From Acanthornis magna (lineage: Eukaryota; Chordata; Aves; Passeriformes; Acanthizidae): 64,000 bases of DNA. The stretch is taken from the NCBI GenBank assembly GCA_036785705.1, contig JAWUZG010000051.1, positions 15,466,501 through 15,530,500 on the forward strand, given 5' to 3'. Shown piece by piece: positions 54,201 to 62,435 of the stretch. The notes beneath the pieces are model-generated. The model was not told the origin of the DNA, did not search any database, and worked only from the letters and a program-made list of their open reading frames with translations. The position numbers and the translations under genes were made by a program. Position 1 is the stretch's first letter. The number at the start of each line of letters is the position of its first letter.

Positions 54201-57200
54201 TGTCTACAAATGGAAAGTTGGAAACTTGTTCTCTTCAGAGATACTTGTTTTCCTAAATATAGTCCAGGTGTTTCCCAAATCATACATTCAGCTGACCTGA
54301 GCGCCAATTAGGAAAAAAACTTCTGTTGTCTTCCTCCTCATGATATTCTCCTGGACCACTTACAACTTGGCTCAGAACATACCCACATGTACTATATTAG
54401 TGTAATTTGTGTTTTCGGCAAATTAACCATTAGCAACTGCCAGAGCTTACAGTGGTGGAAAGCCTCATTCACTTTGAATTCCTTCAGTACTCACACACAT
54501 CCTACTCTTTTTGAAAACCCTTGTATTGCTGTGATCATGGAACTAAGCAGGTTCTCCTACTTGTCACATAAAGCCTTCTCCAGTCAATGGTAAATCCAGC
54601 AGAAACATTTTACTGCACTATTTCAGTCGCCTGGGCAGGAACACACTGCACTGGCAGCTCCAGCAAACCAGCAAAAGTCTCCTTCCTTTCTCCCTCCCAA
54701 GTAGAGACATGTTGAATATGTGGAACGAGTGTGCTATTTTTTAAATCCCCATCCTGGATGTCTCCAGTGTAAACAATCCTAAAATAAAATAATCCTCTTT
54801 GCCCAACTAATTGTTCACCAGACTTCTAACAGTGCACATCTGCCTTTGCTGTTAGAGCATTAAGGCATAGCAACAAGTGACACAGCTGGCTTTATTACTC
54901 TGTTTTTTTACACTCACAGTTAAACATTAAATGAACAGCTGTACAGGGGGGGAAATTTCAAAGAGCACCTAGAAGGAAGAAAAGGCAATTCAAAAAGCAG
55001 TAGGACTACCCCACTACAAATCACAAGTTACCACCACAAGGAAGGAGTTTGTCATGTCCCTTTGTTCACAGGCCCAACTCTAAAAGACCCTTGCAGCAGA
55101 GGAGGCTGTGCTTCTCCTCAGCACAGCTTTACTTTCACAGTTCCACCTCAGCAATTAAGGCCTAAATCCCAGTACATAAACGCCTGACAGCTCTCCTGCC
55201 TCAAGACAAGAAGACGAAGTGTTTCTGCATAGCACTAAGAGGGTTTTTCCCACTCCAGAGAGAGAGAGAGAGATGTGGCAGCATATATACACAAAGAAGT
55301 TTCAGCTAGGTGATTTTGTCAGCATGTAAGTATTGTCATTTTCATTTTACCCACAAGTTGCACAGAAAGGAAGCCACATGCCTCAAAGCAGCTCTGCTGC
55401 AGAGCCCTGAGTTGTGGTTTCTTCACCTTGTACACATCTGCTGGTGAGTACTCTCATAGGACTCACTTTTTCCCTCCCATCTTGAATGCATCCCCATATC
55501 CCAAGGAGTAAGGATTATGATGCGGATGAAGAACATCCTCTGAGATCAGACAAGCACAACACTTTTCAGAAAGCAGCAAGTCTCTAAAGCACCAAACAAG
55601 AGAAAAGGTCTTGTTCCTTCCTTTCTCTCATCCATCATTCAAGCATTGCTCCATTCAGCTGCATTTTCAGATGTTCCTGTGCAGCTATAGCATGTGAGTA
55701 ACCAGGACATTTACAGAGGGCTGATGGGTCACAAGCCAACCCTCACGCTTCGTCCTTGTCCCCGAGTTTTCCCTTGCTTTGTAGGCCTGGCCTCACAAGA
55801 GAGAGCAGCAGAGGGGAAAACAGCAGAATTCACAGCATCATGAAAATTAATTCCTGTTTTCAGAGACAGATCACTCCAGATCTGACTTTGTTTCAGAAGG
55901 GAAAGCAATTAAACTCATCCACAGCAGCCTTTCCATATGGGAAATGCTCTTTTTATTCAATTAACTTTCCTGTAACTAAGGTTAATCGCCCACATGGTAT
56001 CTGCCTTGAGTTATCAGAGGCTTCTGGCTCAACTGCCATCAGCACAGAGACAGGAAGAGACCAAAAAGACCAGGAAGAGCAGAGAGCTCACAAATGGCAG
56101 GCAACTGGCAAACACTGGCTGGCATTCCCCTCACTAGGAGTTCAAGGCTAAAGTCTGTAGCAAAACGCAAGGACTAATACACTGACTTTTTGCAGGACTT
56201 GCATTCCTTCAGGAGACCCAACACCAAGAGGACAGCATGTCCCAAAATATCTTCCCAACTCTTGCATAAGAAAACCCTGCCCATAAAAACTCGGTCCCAG
56301 ATTAAAGACAAGATCTCTACCACCAAGCTTCTAAAGCTTGAGCAATTCTCAACAACAAGGAATTGCAGGACCACCAGGACAGTTCAACCTTTGACCATGC
56401 CAGCAAGAGGAGATCCAGTCGTGTTTGCCTCTCATGGGTTCAGGGCTGTAGCTGGGGAGGGGGCTGCACACACCTACAGCCAATTACCCAAACCAGGCCA
56501 GACACCTTCTTGCCATCTTCCACTGGTTCATCTCAGGAATGGCACCTGTGGAGCTCAGTGAGGAATCACAGAATTGGAAGATCATTTTCAAAGATCATCT
56601 AGCCCAAACACCCTGCCATGGACAGAGAGATATCTTCACCAGATCAGGTTGCTCAAAGCCCCATCCAACCGGACTGTGAATACTCTCAATGATGTGTATC
56701 CACGACTTCTCCAGGTAACTTGTTCCTGTGTCTCACCATAAAAAAAATTTCTTCCTTATATCCAAACCAAATCTGCACTCTTTCAGTTCAAAACTGTTTT
56801 CCCTTGTCCTGTCATTACAGAACATTCTAGAAAGTTTTTCTTGATCATTTTTATAAGCTTTAATACATTGAAAGGCCATAATAAGGTCTCTATGGAGCCT
56901 TCTCTATTGAGCCTTCTCTATCTTCAGAACCTGTTCCGGGCATCCCTCATCAGAAAACCTCCTATGAAAGTCCATATTTAAAGAGTTTTTGTCTTCCAAA
57001 CATTTTCCCTAGCAGAAGCTGGTTGCATGGCCCTCTAAGTATATTCATGGCAGTGCTCGGTGAGTTCTGTATGGAAAAAAATATTAAATCTCAAACCTGA
57101 ATTTTCCCTTCTTAGATATGCTCTTGACCATATCTGTGCAGAGATTTCATGTTCCAGCATACAGGACCATGCAGATTAGTCTATTAAAGTTCCTGCTTAA

Positions 57201-58804
57201 GTGCAGCAATAGTCTATACTGAGCAGTCTGTACTTCAGAGCACGGAAACAGCTTAGTGTCTAAAAGTAGCCCAGAAGTTGCATTTACGTACCTGCAAACA
57301 CCACTGAGCCGCCATGTGCTTTCTCCCTGCCTCCTCCCACTGTGCTTTCACCATAGTTCTCCAGAAGAGAAAGGTTTTTTGTAGAAGGTGTGCAGCAAAA
57401 GCACATGGCTTCAAAGAACACATTAAATTGAAAGAACCAGATTAATTTTAACTGAAATCAGTATTCATGCCGTCTCTGCTAACAAGCCACAGACAATACC
57501 TAAACTGCCAACAGGTCCTCATCATAATACCCAATATTTGTAACACTTGAAGAAACCTACACCATGACCAGCTTCCAAAAGTTGGCTCAAGCCCAAAACA
57601 GTGCTTTTGACCTCCTGCGATCATTGGTGACACCCAACAGTTAAGGAAGGCTGGGCTCAGTTGCATCATAGCACAGACACCCAACTGCTGCCCCATAAAT
57701 ACCACCAGGTGCATTTTATTACATAACATGTAGTGTGGGAAAAAGCCATGGTTTCCATTTTCTATTGTCCTGTGCAACTAAGGACAAGGAGGGAAGATTC
57801 ATCTATCCAGTTTACCATCTTTTGGTACATCAGGTCATCTTAGTCAGCAATTAACACCCAATCCAAGCAACGGGGGCAGAGTTTCCAAGGTACCACTTAG
57901 CTACTTGAGATAAACACGACACAAAAAGTGGGGAGGGGGAAACCCACGATAACTGGGTAGAAATAAATGACAGGTTTCTTTCCACCATCAAACAGCCACG
58001 GATGGCCCTGGCCACACTGCCCTGCAGCCTCCTCACGACACACCTCACCTGCACAGCCATGCCTCACCTGCCGGGCTACCAGAGAAGAGCACCCTGATGT
58101 CTGTGCATAAGGAAATGCACAGTGAGGAAAACGGCATTTAAGAAGGCTTATTAAGTGCACGCACACACACTTTCTTTGGTCCTGTGGCTTCTTTGGGGGT
58201 CTTGTGTTGGGGTTTTTAATTATTTTTAACGTAGCACTATTATCCTCCCAACTCCCTTCTAGACTTTAAACCCGTTTTGCTGCTAGAAGTGCTGGATATC
58301 AAACCCCGCTTCGGGGGTGGGGGGCACCGAAGCACCTGCCCACCCCGCAGCTCCTGCGACGCCGGGAGTCTCCCAGCCGGCAGCCCCGGGGAGCTCTGTC
58401 CGCGCCGGCGAAGGTGGAGGGGAGCCCGCAGGTGCACTGCGGCTCCCGACCACCGCGGCAACGGGAGGATGCGGGCAGGACAGAGGGAGAGCCCGGGCCG
58501 CTCCCGCACAGCGCCAGAGCCGCAGAGGCGCCGGCACCTCCCCGGCACACACCGCCCACCCGGGAGGGCGAGGGGGGCACAGTGCTCGCCCCGGCGCTCC
58601 GCGCATCGCTCCTACCTGCCCGGGCTCGCTGCGGTAGGCGAAGGCGTAGACCCGCTCCGCGCTGATGTTCACGGCGCCCCGGTAGACGCGGCCGAAGGCG
58701 GCGGGAGCGGGGTTGTCCCCGGGGCCGCCCCCCACTGCCGCCGCTGCCGCGCAGAGCAGAGCGCAGAGCACAGCCCCGGGGGCCGGGGCCGCCCTCCCGG
58801 CCAT
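21158..58804 (-). CDS. SIDT1: SIDT1, SID1 transmembrane family member 1 (26 coding exons, complete)
   Basis: SIDT1 is a vertebrate SID-1 homologue, a multi-pass membrane glycoprotein implicated in dsRNA/small-RNA uptake and, as a CREST-superfamily member, in lipid hydrolysis. I joined 26 exons with GT-AG borders and matching phases: 2475 nt, 824 aa, or 819 without the 15-nt microexon (human about 827). Order: Ala-rich signal peptide (about 1-25), luminal beta-sandwich domain with N-glycosylation sequons (about 36-295), TM1 at 300-324, an acidic/Ser-rich cytosolic loop (about 325-435), and ten further TM segments to 809, ending RRDKIPVF. The CREST metal-site residues Ser551, His555, Asp566, His788 and His792 are all present. 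Start: the ATG at 58804 heads a signal peptide, with G at +4 but C at -3. Introns range from 127 to 13,701 nt. Confidence 0.97.
21624..21737 (-). CDS. SIDT1: SIDT1 exon 25 (CREST His pair)
   Basis: Residues 767-804. Reads [20 protein letters not shown], then [18 protein letters not shown]. His788 and His792 form the HxxxH part of the CREST metal site. The acceptor CTAG|GAG could in principle also splice after GAG, dropping Glu767. Donor GTGAGT. Confidence 0.97.
22472..22582 (-). CDS. SIDT1: SIDT1 exon 24 (TM10)
   Basis: Residues 730-766. Reads [20 protein letters not shown], then [17 protein letters not shown]. Phase 0 at both ends. Donor GTAAAT. Confidence 0.97.
22877..22982 (-). CDS. SIDT1: SIDT1 exon 23 (TM8-9)
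   Basis: Residues 694-729. Reads [20 protein letters not shown], then [16 protein letters not shown]. Acceptor CCTCTCTCTCAG, donor GTAAAG. Confidence 0.97.
23789..23835 (-). CDS. SIDT1: SIDT1 exon 22 (47 nt)
   Basis: Residues 679-694. Reads [15 protein letters not shown] plus two bases of Phe. Start of TM8. Donor GTAAGT. Confidence 0.97.
24953..25029 (-). CDS. SIDT1: SIDT1 exon 21
   Basis: Residues 653-678. Reads [20 protein letters not shown] and then SRPMYM. Amphipathic linker, nearly identical to mammals. Acceptor CCTTTGACAG, donor GTAGGT. Confidence 0.97.
25804..25818 (-). CDS. SIDT1: SIDT1 microexon (15 nt, probably alternative)
   Basis: The sequence is ACGGCCCTGACTCAG, flanked by a long pyrimidine tract ending TCTGCCTCAG and by the donor GTAACT. 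It adds five residues (DGPDS) in frame between FKI and DLGIF without changing the phase. Both neighbours also splice directly to each other, which gives the common mammalian sequence. TGC trinucleotides lie 6-8 and 16-18 nt upstream, as in SRRM4-dependent neural microexons. I recall, unchecked, a human isoform longer by five residues. Confidence 0.72.
26194..26302 (-). CDS. SIDT1: SIDT1 exon 19 (TM7)
   Basis: Residues 612-648. Reads [20 protein letters not shown], then [16 protein letters not shown]. It ends with one base (G) that can join either the microexon or the next constitutive exon, making Asp in both cases. Confidence 0.97.
27946..28082 (-). CDS. SIDT1: SIDT1 exon 18 (CREST Asp, TM5-6)
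   Basis: Residues 566-611. Reads [20 protein letters not shown], then [20 protein letters not shown] and LAVLGV. Asp566 is the conserved CREST acidic residue, its codon split by the intron. Sequon NAS. Confidence 0.97.
28465..28582 (-). CDS. SIDT1: SIDT1 exon 17 (TM4, CREST Ser/His)
   Basis: Residues 527-566. Reads [20 protein letters not shown], then [19 protein letters not shown]. It carries Ser551 and His555, the first conserved CREST metal-site motif. Donor GTAAGC. Confidence 0.97.
29601..29724 (-). CDS. SIDT1: SIDT1 exon 16 (TM3)
   Basis: Residues 485-526. Reads [20 protein letters not shown], then [20 protein letters not shown] and TL. The helix is followed by a basic cytosolic stretch. 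Donor GTAGGA. Confidence 0.97.
30267..30340 (-). CDS. SIDT1: SIDT1 exon 15
   Basis: Residues 461-485. Reads [20 protein letters not shown] and then LGVL. Luminal loop with sequon NVT and conserved Cys residues. Donor GTGAGT. Confidence 0.97.
30932..30998 (-). CDS. SIDT1: SIDT1 exon 14 (TM2)
   Basis: Residues 438-460. Reads [20 protein letters not shown] and then QT. Hydrophobic helix identical to mammals. Donor GTGTGT. Confidence 0.97.
31514..31587 (-). CDS. SIDT1: SIDT1 exon 13
   Basis: Residues 414-438. Reads [20 protein letters not shown] and then KIYFW. Basic, highly conserved segment leading into TM2. Donor GTAAGG. Confidence 0.97.
32213..32361 (-). CDS. SIDT1: SIDT1 exon 12 (acidic loop)
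   Basis: Residues 364-413. Reads [19 protein letters not shown], then [20 protein letters not shown] and SDKNIIRTK. Ser/Asp/Glu-rich; Ser residues in acidic context are likely CK2-type phosphorylation sites (inference). Phase 0 exit. Confidence 0.97.
33580..33651 (-). CDS. SIDT1: SIDT1 exon 11
   Basis: Residues 340-364. Reads [20 protein letters not shown] and then YGAI. Ser-rich cytosolic loop. Acceptor CCATTGCAG, donor GTACAG. Confidence 0.95.
33652..37490 (-). other. SIDT1: SIDT1 intron 10 (3.8 kb)
   Basis: No coding signal. It contains an A run at 35701-35713 next to a GGGA-rich stretch (about 35,680-35,700). The short open frames have no recognisable product. Confidence 0.75.
37491..37534 (-). 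CDS. SIDT1: SIDT1 exon 10 (44 nt)
   Basis: Residues 325-340, [15 protein letters not shown] plus a split Gly. It starts the cytosolic loop. The same length as the mammalian segment (FQRKSIDGSFGSND) but divergent in sequence. Acceptor TTGCTTTTCAG, donor GTAAGG. Confidence 0.92.
38694..38787 (-). CDS. SIDT1: SIDT1 exon 9 (TM1)
   Basis: Residues 294-325. Reads [20 protein letters not shown] and then [12 protein letters not shown], the first transmembrane helix. Acceptor TTTCCTCAG, donor GTGAGT. Confidence 0.96.
39161..39232 (-). CDS. SIDT1: SIDT1 exon 8
   Basis: Residues 270-294. Reads [20 protein letters not shown] and then PSIK. It contains the sequon NRT. The donor is a non-consensus but valid GTCAGT. 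It ends the luminal domain. Confidence 0.95.
39718..39734. repeat. 17-T homopolymer
   Basis: A pure run of 17 T preceded by GTTTTTG, in SIDT1 intron 7. On the minus strand it is a polyA, but the sequence that would be the retrocopy body (39,735 onward) is not a gene or SINE I recognise. Confidence 0.9.
40440..40533 (-). CDS. SIDT1: SIDT1 exon 7
   Basis: Residues 239-270. Reads [20 protein letters not shown], then [12 protein letters not shown]. The last part differs from the mammalian sequence (FFIQEKE there, from memory) and is about three residues longer. Intron 6 before it is only 127 nt. Confidence 0.96.
40661..40744 (-). CDS. SIDT1: SIDT1 exon 6
   Basis: Residues 211-238. Reads [20 protein letters not shown] and then KQAAITVQ. 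Phase 0 at both ends. Strongly conserved luminal-domain segment. Confidence 0.97.
41500..41601 (-). CDS. SIDT1: SIDT1 exon 5
   Basis: Residues 177-210. Reads [20 protein letters not shown] and then [14 protein letters not shown]. Acceptor TCTCTGCAG, donor GTAAGT. In phase 0 at both ends. Confidence 0.97.
43456..43501 (-). CDS. SIDT1: SIDT1 exon 4 (46 nt)
   Basis: Residues 161-176, [16 protein letters not shown]. This short exon is flanked by TTTTCTAG and GTAAGG. It contains the sequon NFT in the luminal domain. Confidence 0.95.
43696..43866 (-). CDS. SIDT1: SIDT1 exon 3
   Basis: Residues 104-161. Reads [19 protein letters not shown], then [19 protein letters not shown] and VTRLEHFQL. Acceptor TGTTGTAG, donor GTAAGC. 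The middle segment (TPETRPSNQ) is the least conserved part. Confidence 0.96.
44793..44914 (-). CDS. SIDT1: SIDT1 exon 2
   Basis: Residues 64-104. Reads [20 protein letters not shown] and then [20 protein letters not shown]. Nearly identical to mammalian SIDT1. Donor GTGAGT after two bases of a Leu codon. Confidence 0.97.
47178..47343 (-). mobile_element. CR1 LINE fragment, minus strand
   Basis: The + strand shows the reverse complement of the usual CR1 3' region: TATAGGAAAGGTACTCCCAT, TGGCTCTGCACTGGACTCAC, TCCAGTAAGTCCATACCTTT and CCAGAACTGGGCATAAGCAG. It is truncated at both ends and lies in SIDT1 intron 1, in the same orientation as the gene. Confidence 0.85.
47344..47361. repeat. (CT)9 microsatellite
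   Basis: Nine uninterrupted CT units start directly at the end of the CR1 fragment. A second short CTCTCTCT run lies about 10 bp further on. Confidence 0.9.
55257..55273. repeat. (AG)8 microsatellite
   Basis: Eight uninterrupted AG units in SIDT1 intron 1. Nothing else of note around it. Confidence 0.9.
56562..56980 (-). mobile_element. CR1 LINE 3' end, minus strand
   Basis: The + strand begins AATCACAGAATTGGAAGATC, the reverse complement of a CR1 3' terminus, and continues AAAGATCATCTAGCCCAAAC. It then runs through the usual order (CATCCAACCGGACTGTGAAT, CCTTGTCCTGTCATTACAGA, AAGGCCATAATAAGGTCTCT). The 5' end fades near 56,980. About 420 bp, diverged, in SIDT1 intron 1. Confidence 0.88.
58616..58804 (-). 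CDS. SIDT1: SIDT1 exon 1 (start, signal peptide)
   Basis: Residues 1-63. The exon opens [10 protein letters not shown] with a hydrophobic Ala/Leu/Cys core ([16 protein letters not shown]) typical of a cleavable signal peptide. It then reads [19 protein letters not shown], the start of the luminal domain, with sequon NIS. Donor GTAGGA, phase 0. It is very GC-rich because it sits inside the CpG-rich promoter. Confidence 0.95.
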
Positions 58805-59004
58805 GAGCTCCTTCCTGCCGGCCCCGCGGGGCGCCCGGACCGTCTGGTCCCGGCAGGACGGGCGGCGAGGCGCTTTATCTGCGATTTAAATAAACAGCTC
58901 GGCGACACGGACGGGAGGCGGCGGGGGGCAGCCCCGCACACCCCCGCCCCTCGCCCGGGGGACTCCGAGCAACTTTCCCCGGGGAAGGACCCTCCGCCGG
59001 CCGG

Positions 59005-59029
59005 CGGGGCGGGGAGGGGAGGGGAAGGG
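59005..59029 (+). other. G-quadruplex motif upstream of SIDT1
   Basis: Four runs of four G separated by single bases (C, A, A), followed by AA and GGG, lie on the + strand, the template strand for SIDT1. It fits the canonical G3+N1-7 pattern very well. It is about 150 bp upstream of the inferred SIDT1 start site. Confidence 0.8.
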
Positions 59030-60439
59030 AGGCTGGCCGGAGGGCTGGCCAGCCCAGGAAAGGAGGGTCTGCTCTCTGTGACCGGCCCCAAATTCTGAGC
59101 CTGGCTCAGGAGCTGATTGTCAGGGAGCTTTACTCCTTGGGGAGCTGCGCCGTGAGTGCAGGAACACGCTGGAGATTCAGGCACGTGGGGATCAGCATCT
59201 GCAGGGCTTCAACATTCCCTGCCCACCGCGTTAGGGGCGTCCTCGCCACGCACTCTGCTGGCTTGCTGGAGCTGCAGCTGGCACCTGCAATCCTGCATAT
59301 GGCACTCCCCAGTCTTTATTTCTGGTTTCTCATAACTTTGGGATAAATGCTCCCGTCTTTTAGTTCAGCCTAAAGGTGTGAAAGGCAGCAGCAAACGTCA
59401 TTCCATTAATTTGAAAATGGCTTGGTGCATCTATTCTTTGCGTCATTCATGGAACTGGCTACAAACAATACTGTGATGCTCTTAACCTTTTCAGCAAGAT
59501 GAGAGCGATATGTTGGGCTTTGAAAAGGCAAGGGATCTCTCTCTCACAGCTTAACCCTCCTGTGGTCTTCTGTTGAAAACACACCAAGGAAATGTGTCAA
59601 ATCCCATGGCGTAGGGATGCATGTTTAAGTCAGAGAAAATACAGCATTACTTAAAAAGCAACCATGAGGGGGTTTTCAGGCTGAAGATAAACTTTCAGAA
59701 GCCACAGTTTTACAAAGTCAGCCTGCAGTCTCCAATTGTAGTGACTCTGGCCGCAGAAGCTTTCCACAAGTTGTGGGTTTTGTTTCCAAGGCTGAGAGAT
59801 TTCCTGGGGGGTCACTTGTTGCCTTTGGAGGAAAAGTTGCAAAGCTCAGCAAAATGAGCCAGCATGCCTTGTGCTGCCGTTTTGATCTCCAGGCCTTTGT
59901 GTGATTTCTGCCAAGAGAAAAAAAATAAAACAATTGTCAGTGAGTTCTGTTCATCTTGAAGTAGGGTTCAAGCCACCCTGCCTTTTGTCAGAGTCACAAG
60001 AAGTGTCATTAAGGGTAAAATAAACCATTTGTGATCTGCTGGAAGATGGACTCTCCAATACCAAGATTTTGCCTTTCAGTTTGCAGTATCGTGCTCTGCA
60101 CACAAAGATGGTGTTCTGCATACCAGGGTAGCTGTGGCAGCTGCAAATCATTTTTGTGTCATTTAGTGGCATGCATATTTCAGATTGGGATATCAGTGTA
60201 TTGTCCCTCTCTAGTTGTGTTGTTTTTGCAGCAAAAAAGTGGCCCATGCTTTCCAATGCAGAGTTATGGTATTCTTAAAGTGCTTTCCCTGATTGGATGT
60301 ACATTATGGTATCTTAACAAAGACTACACATTTCCCCTCATTTTTAATTTGAGAATTCAAGTTTTCTAAGTGCCATACTTTGTTCTTAATTTCATCTCAC
60401 TATTTTGAGGCTCCTTCTGTGATTTAGTAATGTTAAACC

Positions 60440-60950
60440 TTTGTTCAAATCTTTGCCTCCAAGGTGTGGTACTGCACAGCTTGGTGTTGTTTGCAGAAGT
60501 TTGAAGTCAGAGGTCAACTCCACCATTCAAGTTGCTAATGAAAGTAAACAATCCTAGCAGATAGATCAGATATCTTTGTTTGATATACCTTCCTATTGAC
60601 AGGAAAATATCTGCTGCACCAGTTTGGAAATTGTTTTTAAATCACACACTCATCTCACATTAATACCATCTGAGACCAATTTGCCTTTATGAGAGTGGTG
60701 CTCAAGACAACATCAAAAGCCCTACTGAAGTAAAATCATATTTCAACTATTCCTCTCAGCACCTACTAAGTCAGTTATCTTGGCAAAGAAATAAATGAGG
60801 TTAGTTTGACATGATTTGTTCTGGACAAATGCATAGTGCCTGCTGCTCATCACTTTGTTGTTATTTAGTTGCATGCACACTGATTGCTGCAGCTTGTTTC
60901 ATTATCTTTTCAGATTACAAATGGAGGTTGGCTGACTTATGAACACTTCA
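60440..60950 (-). mobile_element. Ancient CR1/L3-like LINE remnant, minus strand
   Basis: Read on the + strand, the order of phrases matches the reverse complement of the CR1/L3 ORF2 end. Near 60,690-60,740 it reads TTATGAGAGTGGTGCTCAAG then AACATCAAAAGCCCTACTGA, the family's 'gtgtcaaaagccttactgaa' segment. Near 60,800-60,850 is the 'ggttagtttgacatgatttg' segment, followed by 'CTGCTCATCACTT'. Highly diverged and truncated, so the ends are approximate. Confidence 0.65.
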
Positions 60951-61299
60951 CCCAGACCACTTGATAAAGATGAATAGCCCATTTTCCCTTTTCGTTACAC
61001 CTGGATCTTACTCTTGAAGGGCAGCATGTATTTTGGAAGAAAGAGCCAATCTCTCTAAGAGACAGTATGCTCATCCAGATAGACCACGGGTCTGAGTCAG
61101 TGGAAGTGATCTATTCTTGTACGTGCCACAGTACTCTAGCGTCAGGAACCAACAAGGGCCAGATGCTCCCTGAGGGACAGGCATCTCAGTGCCATAACAC
61201 AGCCAGCAGAGCAGGGACTTCACTGGTCAGGGCCCTGTCCCACAGGATCTAAGCAAGACAAGCAGGGCGGGCCTGGATATGGAATCAACAGAGAATGCA

Positions 61300-61480
61300 G
61301 ATTGGTGGACAAGTCAATAGCATTGGGATAGGTCTGAGGTCAAGATGGGAACCTGAGTTAGTGATTCAGGTTTGGTGATTGCAGGCAGGGACAGCAGCAG
61401 GCAAGGTCCCAACAGGGAGGCAGATCTGAGGTCTGGCCAGGAAGCTGGTCAGCAGGTCCAGGCCAAAGGGATACAGGCAG
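61300..61480. repeat. Possible degenerate minisatellite, GGTC/CAGG-rich
   Basis: Variants of TCTGAGGTC, GGTCAGCAGGTCCAGG and GGCAGGGACAGCAGCAGGCA recur at irregular spacing. The composition differs from the AT-rich flanks. No fixed unit could be derived by eye, so it may simply be a low-complexity patch or an unrecognised repeat. Confidence 0.3.
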
Positions 61481-62375
61481 GGCTGCCACACAGCTGTAGC
61501 TCCAGGTCAAGCAGAGGCAAGGACTGGAGCCTCACCTGAAATGCAGCTCCCCTGTGAGGGAGAAGAGAGCCCTTGCTGAAGCCTCCCCACAGCCCTGATT
61601 CCAAAGTCACGGGAGAGAACAGGGGCAGCCCTCAGCTGTGCTGCCTCTAGGCTGCCTGTGAGCTCAGGGTACCAGACTTCCAGAAAAGGTGATGATGCTC
61701 TTGGGGCCTTTGCCTCTGGCTGTGTGGAGGGCACGAAGTTTGTAACAGGACCTTTTTTTCCCAGTATAAACAAAGCCCAGGGTTGTGAGTGTCTCAAAGG
61801 AAGGTGGAACTGTGCTGGATGAAAGGCTCACAAGAGTGTGGCTTTGATTTTTTTGTTGGTTTTTTTTTTTTCCTCTATAGCACAAAAGCAAAAATCTCAC
61901 TGCTACTGGGAACAAAATAATCATTAAAAAAAATCCCAAATCAGTAAAGAAATTACATTTTTCCTGGTAACCATGGCTGCAAAAATATCCAGGATAGACA
62001 AAATTACAAAGGAAATTCCCTAAATCATACTAACTTAGAAAAGGAAAGAGTATATATGTATAACAAACCAAATTGTTTGGAAACCTGATGATTTAAAATT
62101 ACTGTTTGCTTATGTAGTTTCTGTCTTATGTAAGCTCCTCTGTGAGTTAATAGATGCTGTAGATGCTCAGCTGGCTTCAGAGATAATGCCACATTTTCAG
62201 ACTGCTGAAAATGCAGTGTGAAGAATAACAAGTAAAATGTAGACAGGCTTTAAAGATGTCTGATAGAACCTGCTCCCACTTTTCTTACACATGGCCAAAG
62301 TGTTTGAGAATAGGCTGCTTGAATGAGAAGTGTCTCCGGCTTGTATTATATTTGCTTGTATTAGGTGTTTAACAT

Positions 62376-62435
62376 TTTTATTTTATTTTATTTTATTTTA
62401 TTTTATTTTATTTTATTTTATTTTATTTTATTTTA
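62376..62435. repeat. (TTTTA)12 pentanucleotide microsatellite
   Basis: Twelve perfect TTTTA units (60 bp) without interruption. Equivalent to AAAAT repeats on the other strand. It lies 1.4 kb upstream of the SPICE1 start codon. Confidence 0.97.

Larger units (their letters stand above)
44915..58615 (-). other. SIDT1: SIDT1 intron 1 (13.7 kb)
   Basis: This is the largest intron of the gene. It holds two antisense-oriented CR1 pieces (about 47.18-47.34 and 56.56-56.98 kb), (CT)n and (AG)n microsatellites, and a C-run pair at about 49,160-49,185. The remainder is unique sequence. First introns often hold enhancers, but I can point to none. Open frames such as the 200-codon one at 49926-50528 match nothing I know. 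Confidence 0.75.
58616..59060 (-). promoter_or_regulatory. SIDT1: SIDT1 promoter and CpG-rich region
   Basis: A CpG-dense block (about 58.31-59.06 kb) spans exon 1 and the upstream side. On the SIDT1 strand a TATA-like TATTTAAA lies at 58885-58892, 81 nt before the ATG, which would place the transcription start near 58,855 and give a 5' UTR of roughly 50 nt (inference). GC boxes lie at about 59,005-59,015. Confidence 0.6.

Noticed and set aside
57448..57777. 109-codon minus-strand open frame in SIDT1 intron 1, considered as a retrocopy or repeat
   Set aside because: I could not match it to any gene or repeat family by eye, and there is no polyA tail or target-site duplication.
58277..59098. 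273-codon + strand open frame over the SIDT1 CpG region
   Set aside because: It is antisense to SIDT1 exon 1 and its promoter. Long frames arise by chance in GC-rich DNA where stops are rare, and the composition is Pro/Arg/Gly-rich with no recognisable domain.
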